Shown here: positions 26,627 to 35,499 of the stretch, one piece after another
Numbering within the stretch: the stretch's first letter is position 1
How the letters are laid out: each line of letters opens with the position of its first letter
Assembly (NCBI GenBank): GCA_001725325.1
Contig: MEFY01000002.1
Location: 557,559-621,558 of the forward strand
Length of the DNA: 64,000 bases
Direction: 5' to 3'
DNA from: Leifsonia sp. SCN 70-46
GTDB taxonomy: Bacteria > Actinomycetota > Actinomycetes > Actinomycetales > Microbacteriaceae
Program-made: the position numbers and the translations under genes
Notes under the pieces: generated by a model
Told to the model about the DNA's origin: nothing
What the model saw: only the letters and a program-made list of their open reading frames with translations
Database searches by the model: none

Positions 26627-27950
26627 GCGCCAGATCCCCAACCCGGTCGAGCTCGCGAAGCTCATGAAGTTCAAGGCGCCGCAGCTGAACGGCAAGCGGC
26701 GCCGGCTGGATGCGGCACTCACGATCTACGACCTGCGCGACATCGCGAAGCGCCGCACGCCCAAGGCCGCGTTCGACTACACCGACGGCTCCGCCGAGGG
26801 CGAGCTGTCGCTCACGCGAGCGCGCCAGGCGTTCGAGGACATCGAGTTCCACCCGTCGATCCTGCGCGACGTCTCGCGCCTGGACACGACGACCACGGTG
26901 CTCGGCGGCACCTCGGCGATGCCGTTCGGCATCGCCCCCACGGGGTTCACGCGCCTCATGCAGACGGAGGGCGAGATCGCCGGGGCGGGCGCGGCCGCCG
27001 CCGCGGGCATCCCGTTCACGCTCTCGACCCTCGGCACGTCGACGATCGAGGCCGTCAAGGCGGCGAACGCGCACGGGCGCAACTGGTTCCAGCTCTACGT
27101 CATGCGCCAGCGCGAGATCTCCTACGGCCTCGTCGAGCGCGCGGCTGCCGCGGGATTCGACACCCTCATGTTCACCGTCGACACCCCGGTCGCGGGCGCC
27201 CGCCTGCGCGACAAGCGCAACGGCTTCTCCATCCCTCCCCAGCTCACGCTCGGCACGATCGTCAACGCGATCCCGCGGCCGTGGTGGTGGTGGGACTTCC
27301 TGACCACGCCCCCGCTCGAGTTCGCGTCGCTCTCCAACACGGGCGGAACCGTGGGCGAGCTCCTCGACTCCGCGATGGACCCGTCGATCAACTTCGACGA
27401 CCTCAAGACCATCCGCGCGATGTGGCCGGGCAAGATCGTCATCAAGGGCGTGCAGAACGTCGAGGACTCCCGTCGCCTCGCCGACCTCGGCGTCGACGGC
27501 ATCCTGCTCTCCAACCACGGCGGCCGCCAGCTCGACCGCGCACCCATCCCGTTCCACCTTCTGCCCGAGGTCGTCCGCGAGGTGGGCAGGGACACGGAGG
27601 TCATGGTCGACACGGGCATCATGAACGGCGCGGACATCGTGGCGTCGATCGCGCTCGGCGCGAAGTTCACGCTCATCGGCCGCGCCTACCTCTACGGCCT
27701 CATGGCGGGCGGGCGGGCGGGGGTCGACCGCACGATCCAGATCCTCTCCGACCAGGTCGTGCGCACGATGAAGCTCCTCGAGGTCGCGAGCATCGCCGAG
27801 CTCGAGCCCCGGCACGTCACGCAGCTGCAGCGGCTCGTGCCGCGCGCGGTGCCCGCGTCGTTCGAGGCGCCCGCGCCCCGCCGCCCCGCGCGCGCGGCGG
27901 CCCCGACGGCCCCGAAGGCGGCCGCCCGGAAGGCTCCCGCGAAGGCCTGA
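26619..27950 (+). CDS. lldD: FMN-dependent L-lactate dehydrogenase / alpha-hydroxy-acid oxidase
   Basis: 443 aa. FMN alpha-hydroxy-acid dehydrogenase fold with [11 protein letters not shown], the active-site His in [14 protein letters not shown] and the phosphate-binding [18 protein letters not shown]. It oxidises L-lactate to pyruvate, passing electrons to quinones or oxygen. The GTG at 26619 has GAAAGGA upstream and overlaps the regulator's end. Residues from about 415 form an extra Ala/Pro/Lys/Arg-rich tail resembling histone-H1 tails, which the family does not need. Its place after rhaB suggests it consumes the lactate made by RhaD. Confidence 0.88.
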   Translation: MVKRQIPNPVELAKLMKFKAPQLNGKRRRLDAALTIYDLRDIAKRRTPKAAFDYTDGSAEGELSLTRARQAFEDIEFHPSILRDVSRLDTTTTVLGGTSAMPFGIAPTGFTRLMQTEGEIAGAGAAAAAGIPFTLSTLGTSTIEAVKAANAHGRNWFQLYVMRQREISYGLVERAAAAGFDTLMFTVDTPVAGARLRDKRNGFSIPPQLTLGTIVNAIPRPWWWWDFLTTPPLEFASLSNTGGTVGELLDSAMDPSINFDDLKTIRAMWPGKIVIKGVQNVEDSRRLADLGVDGILLSNHGGRQLDRAPIPFHLLPEVVREVGRDTEVMVDTGIMNGADIVASIALGAKFTLIGRAYLYGLMAGGRAGVDRTIQILSDQVVRTMKLLEVASIAELEPRHVTQLQRLVPRAVPASFEAPAPRRPARAAAPTAPKAAARKAPAKA

Positions 27951-27959
27951 CCTGCGGAC

Positions 27960-28034
27960 AACTCAGGCTGGAGGAGCCGCGCGACCTCCGTCACGCGCTT
28001 GACGGGGCGGCGCGGCATCCCCGCAGCCTGAGTT
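27960..28034. terminator. Inverted repeat after lldD
   Basis: AACTCAGGCTG (27960-27970) pairs with CAGCCTGAGTT (28024-28034), 11 bp perfect with a 53-nt loop, between the convergent ends of lldD and the M56 peptidase gene. The 213-bp gap also holds a 16-bp tandem repeat (28043-28075) and a second hairpin (28101-28136); no gene is seen. Confidence 0.45.
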
Positions 28035-28042
28035 CTTCACGC

Positions 28043-28075
28043 CCCGCATACGCGCCCGGCCCGCATACGCGCCCG
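28043..28075. repeat. Two tandem copies of a 16-bp unit
   Basis: CCCGCATACGCGCCCG occurs at 28043-28058 and again at 28060-28075, one base apart. No function is evident. Confidence 0.7.
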
Positions 28076-28100
28076 CCCGTCCCGCACGCTGCGGCCCGAG

Positions 28101-28136
28101 TGGCGAGCCGTGCGGAACGTTCCGCGCATCTCGCCA
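28101..28136. terminator. Strong bidirectional hairpin between lldD and the M56 gene
   Basis: TGGCGAG (28101-28107) pairs with CTCGCCA (28130-28136) around a perfect 14-bp palindrome GCGGAACGTTCCGC (28112-28125), with 4-nt internal loops on both sides. It lies 28 bp past the M56 stop and could end transcription in both directions. Confidence 0.6.
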
Positions 28137-28163
28137 ACCTGCGCGCAGAAAGGGGGACGGCAG

Positions 28164-29087
28164 CTAGAGGAGGCCGTGCAGCACGGGGACTGCGAGCAGC
28201 ACCGTCGGCACCGCGAGCAGCAGCACAGCCGCGGCCACGACGAGGGACTCCACGGCACGCGGCAGGGGCTGCAGCTCGAGCCGGGCGAGGCGCGCCCCGA
28301 GCTCGGTGACCGATGCCTCACCGCCCCACTCGGCAGCGCCGGGCTCGGCGACCGGGCGGTCCTGCCCCGCGCCGACGAGCACTATCGCGCGCGCGAGCAC
28401 GCCGTCGCGCACCGTGCGGCGGGCCGTGTCGTCCGCGAGCATCTCGACGAGCAGCCCCACCTCGCGCTGCGCGCGGAACGCGATGGGGAACCACGGCAGC
28501 GACGCGTACCAGGCGCGGAAGAGCACGAGCACGACGTCGTGCCGCTGCGTCACGTGCGCCTTCTCGTGCTCGATCACCGCCTGCATCTCGCCGTCGTCGA
28601 GGAGGTCCATGAGCCCGGCGGAGACGACCGTGATCGAGCTGAGCGCGCCCGGCAGGCAGTACGCGACGGGCGCCGGGCTGACGAGGAGACGCGCGCCCGA
28701 CTCGAGCGGGGAGCTCAGCAGGCGCACGAGCTGCGCGTGCCGGCGGCGCTGGCGCTCCGAGCGCACGACAGTGAGCACGAGGTTGAGCAGCAGGTGACCG
28801 GTGAGCAGGGCGGCGCCGCACAGCGCGAGCGCGTTCCACGACTCGATGCGGTCGACCTCGCCGGTCACGAGGTTCACGGTCGCCGTGAGCAGGTCGGGGC
28901 CGAACGGCGCGAGCCCGAACGTGAGCAGCGAGCCGATCATCGAGAGACCGCCCGCGAGCGCGATCGCCTGCCACAGCACGAGGGCGGCCGCGGGCGAGCG
29001 CGACGGCCATGACGCGCGGGCGAGCAGCACGGGGATGGGCCACGCGAGCGCCACCGCGAGGAGGGCGAGCGCGAGCGGCGCGATCAC
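28164..29087 (-). CDS. M56 family (BlaR1/MecR1-like) membrane metallopeptidase
   Basis: 307 aa. Several hydrophobic helices (about 1-25, 35-60, 87-108 and one at the C-terminus) surround a zinc-peptidase domain with HEKAH at 174-178 and a later EMLADD segment supplying a third ligand. There is no penicillin-binding sensor domain, so it is the short BlaR1-like form. The GTG at 29087 lies 4 bp after the BlaI stop, so the two are co-expressed. It probably cleaves or inactivates the BlaI repressor upon an unknown membrane signal. Confidence 0.85.
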   Translation of the reverse strand: MIAPLALALLAVALAWPIPVLLARASWPSRSPAAALVLWQAIALAGGLSMIGSLLTFGLAPFGPDLLTATVNLVTGEVDRIESWNALALCGAALLTGHLLLNLVLTVVRSERQRRRHAQLVRLLSSPLESGARLLVSPAPVAYCLPGALSSITVVSAGLMDLLDDGEMQAVIEHEKAHVTQRHDVVLVLFRAWYASLPWFPIAFRAQREVGLLVEMLADDTARRTVRDGVLARAIVLVGAGQDRPVAEPGAAEWGGEASVTELGARLARLELQPLPRAVESLVVAAAVLLLAVPTVLLAVPVLHGLL

Positions 29088-29091
29088 GGTG

Positions 29092-29436
29092 TCAGCTGCC
29101 CAGCAGGCGGCGGAGGGTCGCGGCTTCCTCGGGGCTGACCTGGCCGACGAAGCGCTCGAGCACGGCCGTGCGGTCGGATGCCCCGCCGAGCACCTCGTGC
29201 ATGAGGTCGGCCATGTGCTCCTCGCGGGTGGCCGCAGCGCTGTAGCGGTGCGGGCGGGCATCCCTCGAGCGCTTGACGAAGCCCTTGTTCTCCAGGCGTG
29301 AGAGCACGGTGAGGATCGTGGTCGAGGCGAGCTTGCGGTCGGCGAGCGCCTCCTGCAGGTCGTACGCCGAGAGCGTCTCGTCCGTCGCCCACAGGAGCTC
29401 CATGATCGATCGCTCGAGCTCGCCCAGGGTTGCCAT
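29092..29436 (-). CDS. BlaI/MecI family transcriptional repressor
   Basis: 114 aa from ATG 29436; ATG 29445 (adds three residues) is equally possible. Winged-helix sequence LGELERSIMELLW, then TTILTVLSRLENKGFVKRSR, and a C-terminal dimerisation helix region (LERFVGQVSPEEAATLRRLL). Paired with the M56 peptidase gene downstream. Three inverted repeats of the BlaI type start at its own start codon and extend towards cydA, so it probably represses both itself and the cytochrome bd operon. No beta-lactamase gene is near. Confidence 0.88.
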   Translation of the reverse strand: MATLGELERSIMELLWATDETLSAYDLQEALADRKLASTTILTVLSRLENKGFVKRSRDARPHRYSAAATREEHMADLMHEVLGGASDRTAVLERFVGQVSPEEAATLRRLLGS

Positions 29437-29444
29437 GCCGTCCA

Positions 29445-29505
29445 TTCTACGCACAGTAGAAATATTTTCTACTCGGGTGTAGAACTAATTCTACAGGCAG
29501 TAGAA
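29445..29505. promoter_or_regulatory. Three BlaI-type operators between blaI and cydA
   Basis: TTCTAC and GTAGAA form three inverted repeats: 29445-29461 (5-nt spacer), 29467-29484 (6-nt spacer) and 29489-29505 (5-nt spacer), with centres about 22 bp (two helical turns) apart. The first overlaps the alternative blaI start codon; the last ends 91 bp before the cydA start. The even phasing suggests cooperative binding of repressor dimers over a divergent promoter. Confidence 0.8.
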
Positions 29506-29596
29506 ATCGAAGCGGGACGTTGGTCCCTACCGGTGCTGCAACCGGCACGGGAATGTTGTCCCGGCACTCGCCAGTCCCATGCCCATAAGGAGAACC

Positions 29597-31174
29597 GTGG
29601 ACCCGCTCGACATCGCCCGCTGGCAATTCGGAATCACGACGGTGTACCACTTCGTCATGGTGCCGCTCACCCTGGGCCTCGGCCCGATGGTCGCGATCAT
29701 GCAGACCATGTGGGTGCGCACCGGCAACGAGCGGTACCTGCGCATGACCAAGTTCTGGGGCAAGCTCTACCTGATCAACTTCATCGTCGGTGTCGTCACG
29801 GGCCTCGTGCAGGAGTTCCAGTTCGGCATGGCGTGGAGCGAGTACGCCCGCTTCGTGGGCGATGTGTTCGGCGCCCCGTTGGCCATGGAGGGGCTGCTCG
29901 CGTTCTTCTTCGAGTCGACGTTCCTCGGCCTGTGGATCTTCGGCTGGAACCGGCTGCCCAAGAAGGTGCACCTCGCGACCCTGTGGATCGCCGTGCTCGG
30001 CAGCATCGTGAGCGCGTTCTTCATCATCGTCGCCAACTCGTGGATGCAGCACCCGGTCGGCGTCGAGCTCGTCGACGGCCGCCCCGTGCTCACCGACATC
30101 TGGGCGGTGCTCACGAACAACACGGCGCTCACCGCGTACTCGCACACCATCATGGGCGCCCTCGCGGTCGGCGCGGCCTTCCTCGTCGGCATCTCGTGGT
30201 ACCAGCTGTGGCAGCGCCGGCACGACGGCATCGACACCGTGGATGCCACGGGCCGCGTCGTCGTCGGCGAGAACCCCGCCATCCCGGGCCGCGACCGCGT
30301 CGACCACTCGGTGTGGATCCGGAGCCTGCGGATAGGCGCCGTCGTCGCGATCCTCGGCTTCGGCGGCGTCGCCCTCACGGGCGACCTGCAGGCGAAGCTC
30401 ATGTTCGAGCAGCAGCCCCTCAAGATGGCCGCGGCCGAGGCCGCCTGCCACGACGGCACGAGCTTCTCGGTGCTCTCGGTCGGTCCGCTCGGCGGGCAGG
30501 ACTGCAGCCAGGTCGTGGGCGTCATCGAGATCCCGGGCATCCTCTCGTTCCTCGCGCACGGCGACTTCGACACCGAGATCAAGGGCGTCAACACGCTCAT
30601 CCCCGAGTACCAGGCGAAGTACGGAACGACGATCCCGGATGACCCGATCTACGGCGAGCGCGCCGGCCAGACGATCAACTACCTGCCGGTCATGGAGGTC
30701 ACCTATTGGGGCTTCCGGCTCATGATCGGGTTCGGCATCCTCGCCGCAGCCTTCGCGGCACTCGCCCTCTGGCTCACCCGCAAGGGCACCGTGCCGAAGT
30801 CGAGGTTCATGATGGGCACCGCGCTCCTGAGCATCGCGGCACCCTTCGGCGCGAACATCGCGGGCTGGGTCTTCACCGAGATGGGCCGGCAGCCGTTCGT
30901 GGTGGCACCGAACCCCACGCCCGGCGGCGTGGACGGCGTGTACATGTTCACGGCCGCGGCGGTCTCGCCCGGGGTCTCGGGCGAGGAGATCGTGTTCTCG
31001 CTCATCGCCTTCGCCCTCGTCTACGGGGTCATGCTCGCCCTCGAGCTGCGCCTGCTCGTGCGGTACGTGCGGGGCGGGGTCGCCTCCGCGATGCCCGAGC
31101 TCGCGCATCCGGCCGACCACACCGACGACACCGATCCCGACAAGCGCGACGACGTGCTCGCGTTCGCCTACTAG
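29597..31174 (+). CDS. cydA: Cytochrome bd oxidase subunit I
   Basis: 525 aa membrane subunit carrying hemes b558, b595 and d; it reduces oxygen with quinol. His18 in YHFVMVP matches the N-terminal heme ligand of the family, Glu98 and Glu106 lie in MEGLLAFFFES, a further heme His candidate lies in YSHTIMG, and GRQPF marks the late conserved region. The quinol loop looks like the short form. The GTG at 29597 has AAGGAG upstream and is preferred to an ATG 18 bp earlier that would bury it. First gene of cydA-B-DC. Confidence 0.95.
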   Translation: MDPLDIARWQFGITTVYHFVMVPLTLGLGPMVAIMQTMWVRTGNERYLRMTKFWGKLYLINFIVGVVTGLVQEFQFGMAWSEYARFVGDVFGAPLAMEGLLAFFFESTFLGLWIFGWNRLPKKVHLATLWIAVLGSIVSAFFIIVANSWMQHPVGVELVDGRPVLTDIWAVLTNNTALTAYSHTIMGALAVGAAFLVGISWYQLWQRRHDGIDTVDATGRVVVGENPAIPGRDRVDHSVWIRSLRIGAVVAILGFGGVALTGDLQAKLMFEQQPLKMAAAEAACHDGTSFSVLSVGPLGGQDCSQVVGVIEIPGILSFLAHGDFDTEIKGVNTLIPEYQAKYGTTIPDDPIYGERAGQTINYLPVMEVTYWGFRLMIGFGILAAAFAALALWLTRKGTVPKSRFMMGTALLSIAAPFGANIAGWVFTEMGRQPFVVAPNPTPGGVDGVYMFTAAAVSPGVSGEEIVFSLIAFALVYGVMLALELRLLVRYVRGGVASAMPELAHPADHTDDTDPDKRDDVLAFAY

Positions 31175-31183
31175 GAGCAGATC

Positions 31184-32215
31184 ATGGACTTCCTCCCCAC
31201 CCTCTGGTTCGTCGCGATCGCGGCGCTGTGGATCGGCTACCTGCTGCTCGAGGGCTTCGACCTCGGCGTCGGGATGCTGCTGCTCACGAGCACGAAGGAC
31301 GACAAGCAGCGCCGGCTCATGCTCAACACCATCGGGCCCGTCTGGGACGGGAACGAGGTGTGGCTCATCACCGCCGGAGCCGCGACCTTCGCCGCCTTCC
31401 CCCTCTGGTACGCCTCGTTGTTCTCGGCGCTGTACCTGCCGCTCACGCTCGTGCTCATCGGGCTCATCCTGCGCGCGGTGGCCATCGAGTTCCGCGGCAA
31501 GGGCGCGTCTGAGGCCTGGACGCGCTGGTGGGATCGAGCGCTCGGCATCGGCTCGTTCGTCGCCGCGTTCGGCGTCGGCGCCGCCCTCGCGCTCACCACC
31601 ACGGGTCTTCCGATCGACGCCAACGGCGACCGCGTGGGCGGGGCCTTCGCCTGGTTCACGCCGTACGCGGTGCTCGGCGGCCTCGCCGTCGTCGGCTTCT
31701 GCCTCGTGCACGCCTCGGCGTTCCTCGCGCTCAAGACCCTCGGCGACGTGCGGGAGCGCTCCGGGCGGTTCCTGGTGCGCTGGGCGCCCGTGGCGCTGCT
31801 GCCGATCGTGGCCTGGGTGCTCGTCATCCAGCTCCGCACCGGCTCGCTGCTGACCTGGGCGCTCGTCGTGCTGGCGGTCGTCGCCGTGGCCTTCGCCTGG
31901 CTGTCGGCTCGCAAGGGCCGCGAGGGCCGCGCGTTCATCGGGCTCTCGCTGTTCCTCGTGCTCGGTGCGGCGTCGATCTTCGCGGCCGTCTACCCCGTGG
32001 TGCTGCCGTCGACCCTCGACGCGGCGTTCGACCTCACCATCGACAACGCCGCGAGCGGCAGCTACACCCTCGGCGTCATGAGCGTGGTGACCGCCTTCGG
32101 GCTCCCGCTCGTGCTGCTCTACCAGGGCTGGACCTACTGGGTGTTCCGCCGCCGCCTCGGCGTGCAGCACCTGCCCGAGTCCCACGTCGTGAAGCCGGCG
32201 ACGGCCCAGCGATGA
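31184..32215 (+). CDS. cydB: Cytochrome bd oxidase subunit II
   Basis: 343 aa with about eight membrane helices. The family N-terminus WIGYLLLEGFDLGVGML and the segment GPVWDGNEVWLITAGAATFAAFP are clear. It partners CydA. AGGAG precedes the ATG, and its stop overlaps the cydDC start (ATGA). Confidence 0.95.
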   Translation: MDFLPTLWFVAIAALWIGYLLLEGFDLGVGMLLLTSTKDDKQRRLMLNTIGPVWDGNEVWLITAGAATFAAFPLWYASLFSALYLPLTLVLIGLILRAVAIEFRGKGASEAWTRWWDRALGIGSFVAAFGVGAALALTTTGLPIDANGDRVGGAFAWFTPYAVLGGLAVVGFCLVHASAFLALKTLGDVRERSGRFLVRWAPVALLPIVAWVLVIQLRTGSLLTWALVVLAVVAVAFAWLSARKGREGRAFIGLSLFLVLGAASIFAAVYPVVLPSTLDAAFDLTIDNAASGSYTLGVMSVVTAFGLPLVLLYQGWTYWVFRRRLGVQHLPESHVVKPATAQR

Positions 32216-35200
32216 GGCTCGACGCGCGACCGTCCGCGCTGTTCGTCTTCGGGCTGCTCGCGGCGCTCAAGGCCGCAGCACTCGTCGGCATCGCGCAGGC
32301 GGTCGCGACGGGCATCGTCTCCGTCATCGCGGGCACGGATGCCTGGCACGGCGCCCTCGCACTCGGAATCGGGTCGGGCGCCCTCCGCGCGGTCGTGATG
32401 TGGGCGGTGCCGGTGTTCGCGACGCACGCCGCCCAGGGCCGCAAGGAGTCGCTGCGCCACGACCTCGCCGCACGGCTCGTGGCCGGCGGACCCGCGCGCG
32501 TGGGCGGCGCGACGGCCGTGGCGACGGTCGGGCTCGACGAGCTCGACACCTACTACCGCTCGGTCATCCCGGCGGTGGTCACGACGGCGGTGGTGCCGCT
32601 GCTCATCGGCACCCGCATCCTGTTCGCCGACTGGGTGAGCGCGCTCATCATCGTCGTGACCGTGCCGCTCGTGCCGGTGTTCATGGCGCTCGTGGGCATG
32701 CACACGCGCGAGCGCGCGGACGCGGCATCCGCCTCGTTGCAGCGTCTCTCCGACCACCTGGTCGAGCTCGCGAAGGGCTTGCCCGTGCTCGTGGGGCTCG
32801 GCCGGGTCGAGGAGCAGTCGGCGGCCCTCGCCGCGGTCTCGACCGCCCACCGCACCACCACCATGACGACGCTGCGCAGCGCCTTCCTCTCCTCGCTCGT
32901 GCTCGAGCTGATCTCGACGCTCTCGGTCGCGGTGGTCGCGGTCTTCGTCGGCATCCGGCTCGTGGCGGGCGACCTGCCGCTCGAGGTCGGGCTCATCGCG
33001 CTCGTGCTCGCGCCGGAGTGCTTCGCGCCGTTCCGCGAGCTCGGGTCAGCGTTCCACGCCTCGCAGGACGGCCTCGCGGCCGTGCGCCGCGTGCAGGCCA
33101 TCACCGGGACCCCCACGACCACGGCCCACCACGTGGCCGGGCCCCGCCTCCACATCGAGGCGCTCGTCGTGCACTACGACGACCGCCCGGCGGCGGCGCT
33201 CGAGGGGTTCGACCTGATCGTCGACCGGCACTCGACGGTCTCGCTCGAGGGCCCGTCCGGGTCGGGCAAGTCGACCGTGCTGGGCGTGCTCGCCGGCGTC
33301 GTGCCCGTGCAGGGCGGCACCGTGGCGGGCATCGACGACCGTCGGGTGGCCTGGGTGCCGCAGCATCCCTCCACCGTCGCCGACACCGTGCGGCACGAGC
33401 TCGAGCTCTACGCGGACGACCCCGCCGACGCCCGGCGCGCACTCGAGCAGCTCGCACTCACCGCCGTCGCGGATGCCGACCCGCAGCGGTTGAGCCCCGG
33501 CGAGCTGCGCCGGCTCGCCGTCGCGCGCGGCCTCGTGCGGGTGGCCGCCGGTGCCGACCTGCTGCTGCTCGACGAGCCGACCGCCCACCTCGACCCCGCG
33601 CACGCACGGCTCGTCGAGCGCGCGATCGCCGAGCTGCGCGGCACGGTGACCATCGTGTTCGCGTCGCACGAGGCGGGCATGACCCGTCTCGCCGACCGCC
33701 GGGTGCTGCTCGCCGGGGCGGGCGGCGCGCGCGAGGTCGAGGCCGCCGAGGCCCTCACGACGACGCGGGAGAGCGGCGCGGGTGACGCCGGTGACGCGGC
33801 TTCCGGCGGGGAGCTGCGCACGTTCCTGCTGCGTTTCGGGTGGCGGCTGCCGGTCGGCGTGCTGCTCGGGGCGGCCTCGACGCTCTTCGCCGTCGCCCTC
33901 ACGGCGCTCTCGGGCTGGCTCATCGTGCGCGCGAGCGAGCAGCCCCCCATCATGTACCTGACCGTCGCGATCGTCGGCGTGCGCTTCTTCGGCATCGGGC
34001 GCGCGGTGCTGCGGTACGCCGAGCGGCTCGTCACCCACGACGGCGTGCTCACGGCGGTCACCGACCTGCGCCTGCGCCTGTGGGCGGGCCTCGCCCAGCG
34101 CGGGGTGGCCTCCCGCTCCCTGACCACGGGGGCGTTCGCGCTCGACTACCTCGTCTCCGCCGCCGATCGCGTGCGCGACCTCGTGCCGCGGGTCGTCATC
34201 CCGCCCGTCGCCGCGGCCCTCACCGCGGCCGCGAGCCTCATCGCCGTCGGCGCGTTGCACCCGGGCGCGCTGCCCGTGCTCGCGACGGTGCTCCTCGTCG
34301 GGCTCGTCGGCGCCCCTGCCCTCGCGCTCGTCGCCGACCGCTCGGCGAGCCGGCGCACCGCCGCGGCCCGCTCGCAGCTGCTGCGCACCTTCGCCTCGGC
34401 CGTCGCCGCCGCCGACGACCTGCGGGCCAACGGCATCGGCGACCGGATGCTCGCGCGCCTCGACGCGATCGACACCGCGGCGGGTGCCGAGTCGCGCCGC
34501 GCCGCCCGCGCGCTGGGCGTAGGCCACGCCCTCGTCGTCCTCGCCGGGACCGCCGGCACTGCGCTCATGCTCACCGCGGGCTCGGCCCCGGGGCCCGTGC
34601 TGGCGATCCTCGTCCTGCTGCCCGTCGCACTCATCGACCCCATGCTCGCCACCGTGGACGCCGTGCAGCAGTGGCCGGCCCTGCGCGCCGCGCTCGCGAA
34701 GGTCGGGGCGGTCACCGCCGCACCCGCCCCGGCACGCGCGCTCGGACCGCGGATCGGCTCGCTCGCCCTCGACGGGGTGAGCGTGGCGTGGCCGGGCGCA
34801 GAGCCGTTCGGCCCCCTCACGGCCGGCGCGCGCCGCGGGGACTGGATCGTGGTGGAGGGACCGTCGGGGTCGGGCAAGTCGACACTGCTCGCGACGCTGC
34901 TCGGGTTCCTGCCCGTGGCATCCGGCCGCCTGCTCGTCAACGGGCTGCCGGGCGGCGGCGACCGCACGCGCATGGCCTGGTGCCCGCAGGAGGGGCACCT
35001 GTTCGACTCGACGGTGCGCGGCAACCTGCTGCTCGCCCGGGCGCGCGACGACCGTCCGACGGACGCCGAGCTGCTTCGCGCCCTCGAGGTCGCGGCGCTG
35101 CCCCTCGACCTGGAGACCCAGGTCGGCCCCGGCGGCAGCTACCTGTCGGGCGGCGAGCGCCAGCGGCTCGCGGTGGCGCGCACCGTGCTCGCCCGGGCCG

Positions 35201-35499
35201 ATGTCGTGCTGCTCGACGAGCCCACGGCCCACCTCGACGCGGCGAACGCCGAGCTGCTCATGGCGAACCTGCGCGACGAGCTCGCCGACCGCATCGTCGT
35301 GCTCGTGACCCACCACCCGACCGAGCGGCGGGTGGGGGATGCCCGGCTAGCGCTCGGCGGCGTCGAGCCCGCGCAGCACGAGGCCGACGGCGGCGGCGGT
35401 CACGGCGTCCGGATCGACGCCGGCCTCGATCTGCCGGGTGGCGGAGTCGACGACCCCCTGGACGAGCTGTACCCGCACGCCGGGCTCGTGGAGGCCTAG
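32212..35499 (+). CDS. cydDC: Fused CydD-CydC ABC exporter for cytochrome bd assembly
   Basis: 1095 aa, about twice the size of CydD or CydC. Order: membrane domain 1 (about 1-310), ATPase 1 with GPSGSGKST near 347 and LLLLDEPTAHLD near 447 but a divergent signature LSPGELRRLAVARG, membrane domain 2 (about 530-820), ATPase 2 with GPSGSGKST near 882, LSGGERQRLAVART and VVLLDEPTAHLD near 998. It exports reductant (thiols or, as recently proposed, heme-related function) needed to mature the oxidase. The last ~50 codons, rich in Gly/Asp, read antisense through the convergent TetR gene and look like read-through beyond the usual end. Confidence 0.9.
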   Translation: MRLDARPSALFVFGLLAALKAAALVGIAQAVATGIVSVIAGTDAWHGALALGIGSGALRAVVMWAVPVFATHAAQGRKESLRHDLAARLVAGGPARVGGATAVATVGLDELDTYYRSVIPAVVTTAVVPLLIGTRILFADWVSALIIVVTVPLVPVFMALVGMHTRERADAASASLQRLSDHLVELAKGLPVLVGLGRVEEQSAALAAVSTAHRTTTMTTLRSAFLSSLVLELISTLSVAVVAVFVGIRLVAGDLPLEVGLIALVLAPECFAPFRELGSAFHASQDGLAAVRRVQAITGTPTTTAHHVAGPRLHIEALVVHYDDRPAAALEGFDLIVDRHSTVSLEGPSGSGKSTVLGVLAGVVPVQGGTVAGIDDRRVAWVPQHPSTVADTVRHELELYADDPADARRALEQLALTAVADADPQRLSPGELRRLAVARGLVRVAAGADLLLLDEPTAHLDPAHARLVERAIAELRGTVTIVFASHEAGMTRLADRRVLLAGAGGAREVEAAEALTTTRESGAGDAGDAASGGELRTFLLRFGWRLPVGVLLGAASTLFAVALTALSGWLIVRASEQPPIMYLTVAIVGVRFFGIGRAVLRYAERLVTHDGVLTAVTDLRLRLWAGLAQRGVASRSLTTGAFALDYLVSAADRVRDLVPRVVIPPVAAALTAAASLIAVGALHPGALPVLATVLLVGLVGAPALALVADRSASRRTAAARSQLLRTFASAVAAADDLRANGIGDRMLARLDAIDTAAGAESRRAARALGVGHALVVLAGTAGTALMLTAGSAPGPVLAILVLLPVALIDPMLATVDAVQQWPALRAALAKVGAVTAAPAPARALGPRIGSLALDGVSVAWPGAEPFGPLTAGARRGDWIVVEGPSGSGKSTLLATLLGFLPVASGRLLVNGLPGGGDRTRMAWCPQEGHLFDSTVRGNLLLARARDDRPTDAELLRALEVAALPLDLETQVGPGGSYLSGGERQRLAVARTVLARADVVLLDEPTAHLDAANAELLMANLRDELADRIVVLVTHHPTERRVGDARLALGGVEPAQHEADGGGGHGVRIDAGLDLPGGGVDDPLDELYPHAGLVEA

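Noticed and set aside
28043..28075. CRISPR-like repeat
   Set aside because: Just two 16-bp copies separated by one base, without spacers or cas genes.
28164..29445. Beta-lactam resistance locus
   Set aside because: BlaI and M56 genes alone are not evidence; the peptidase lacks a penicillin-binding sensor domain and no beta-lactamase or PBP gene is present.
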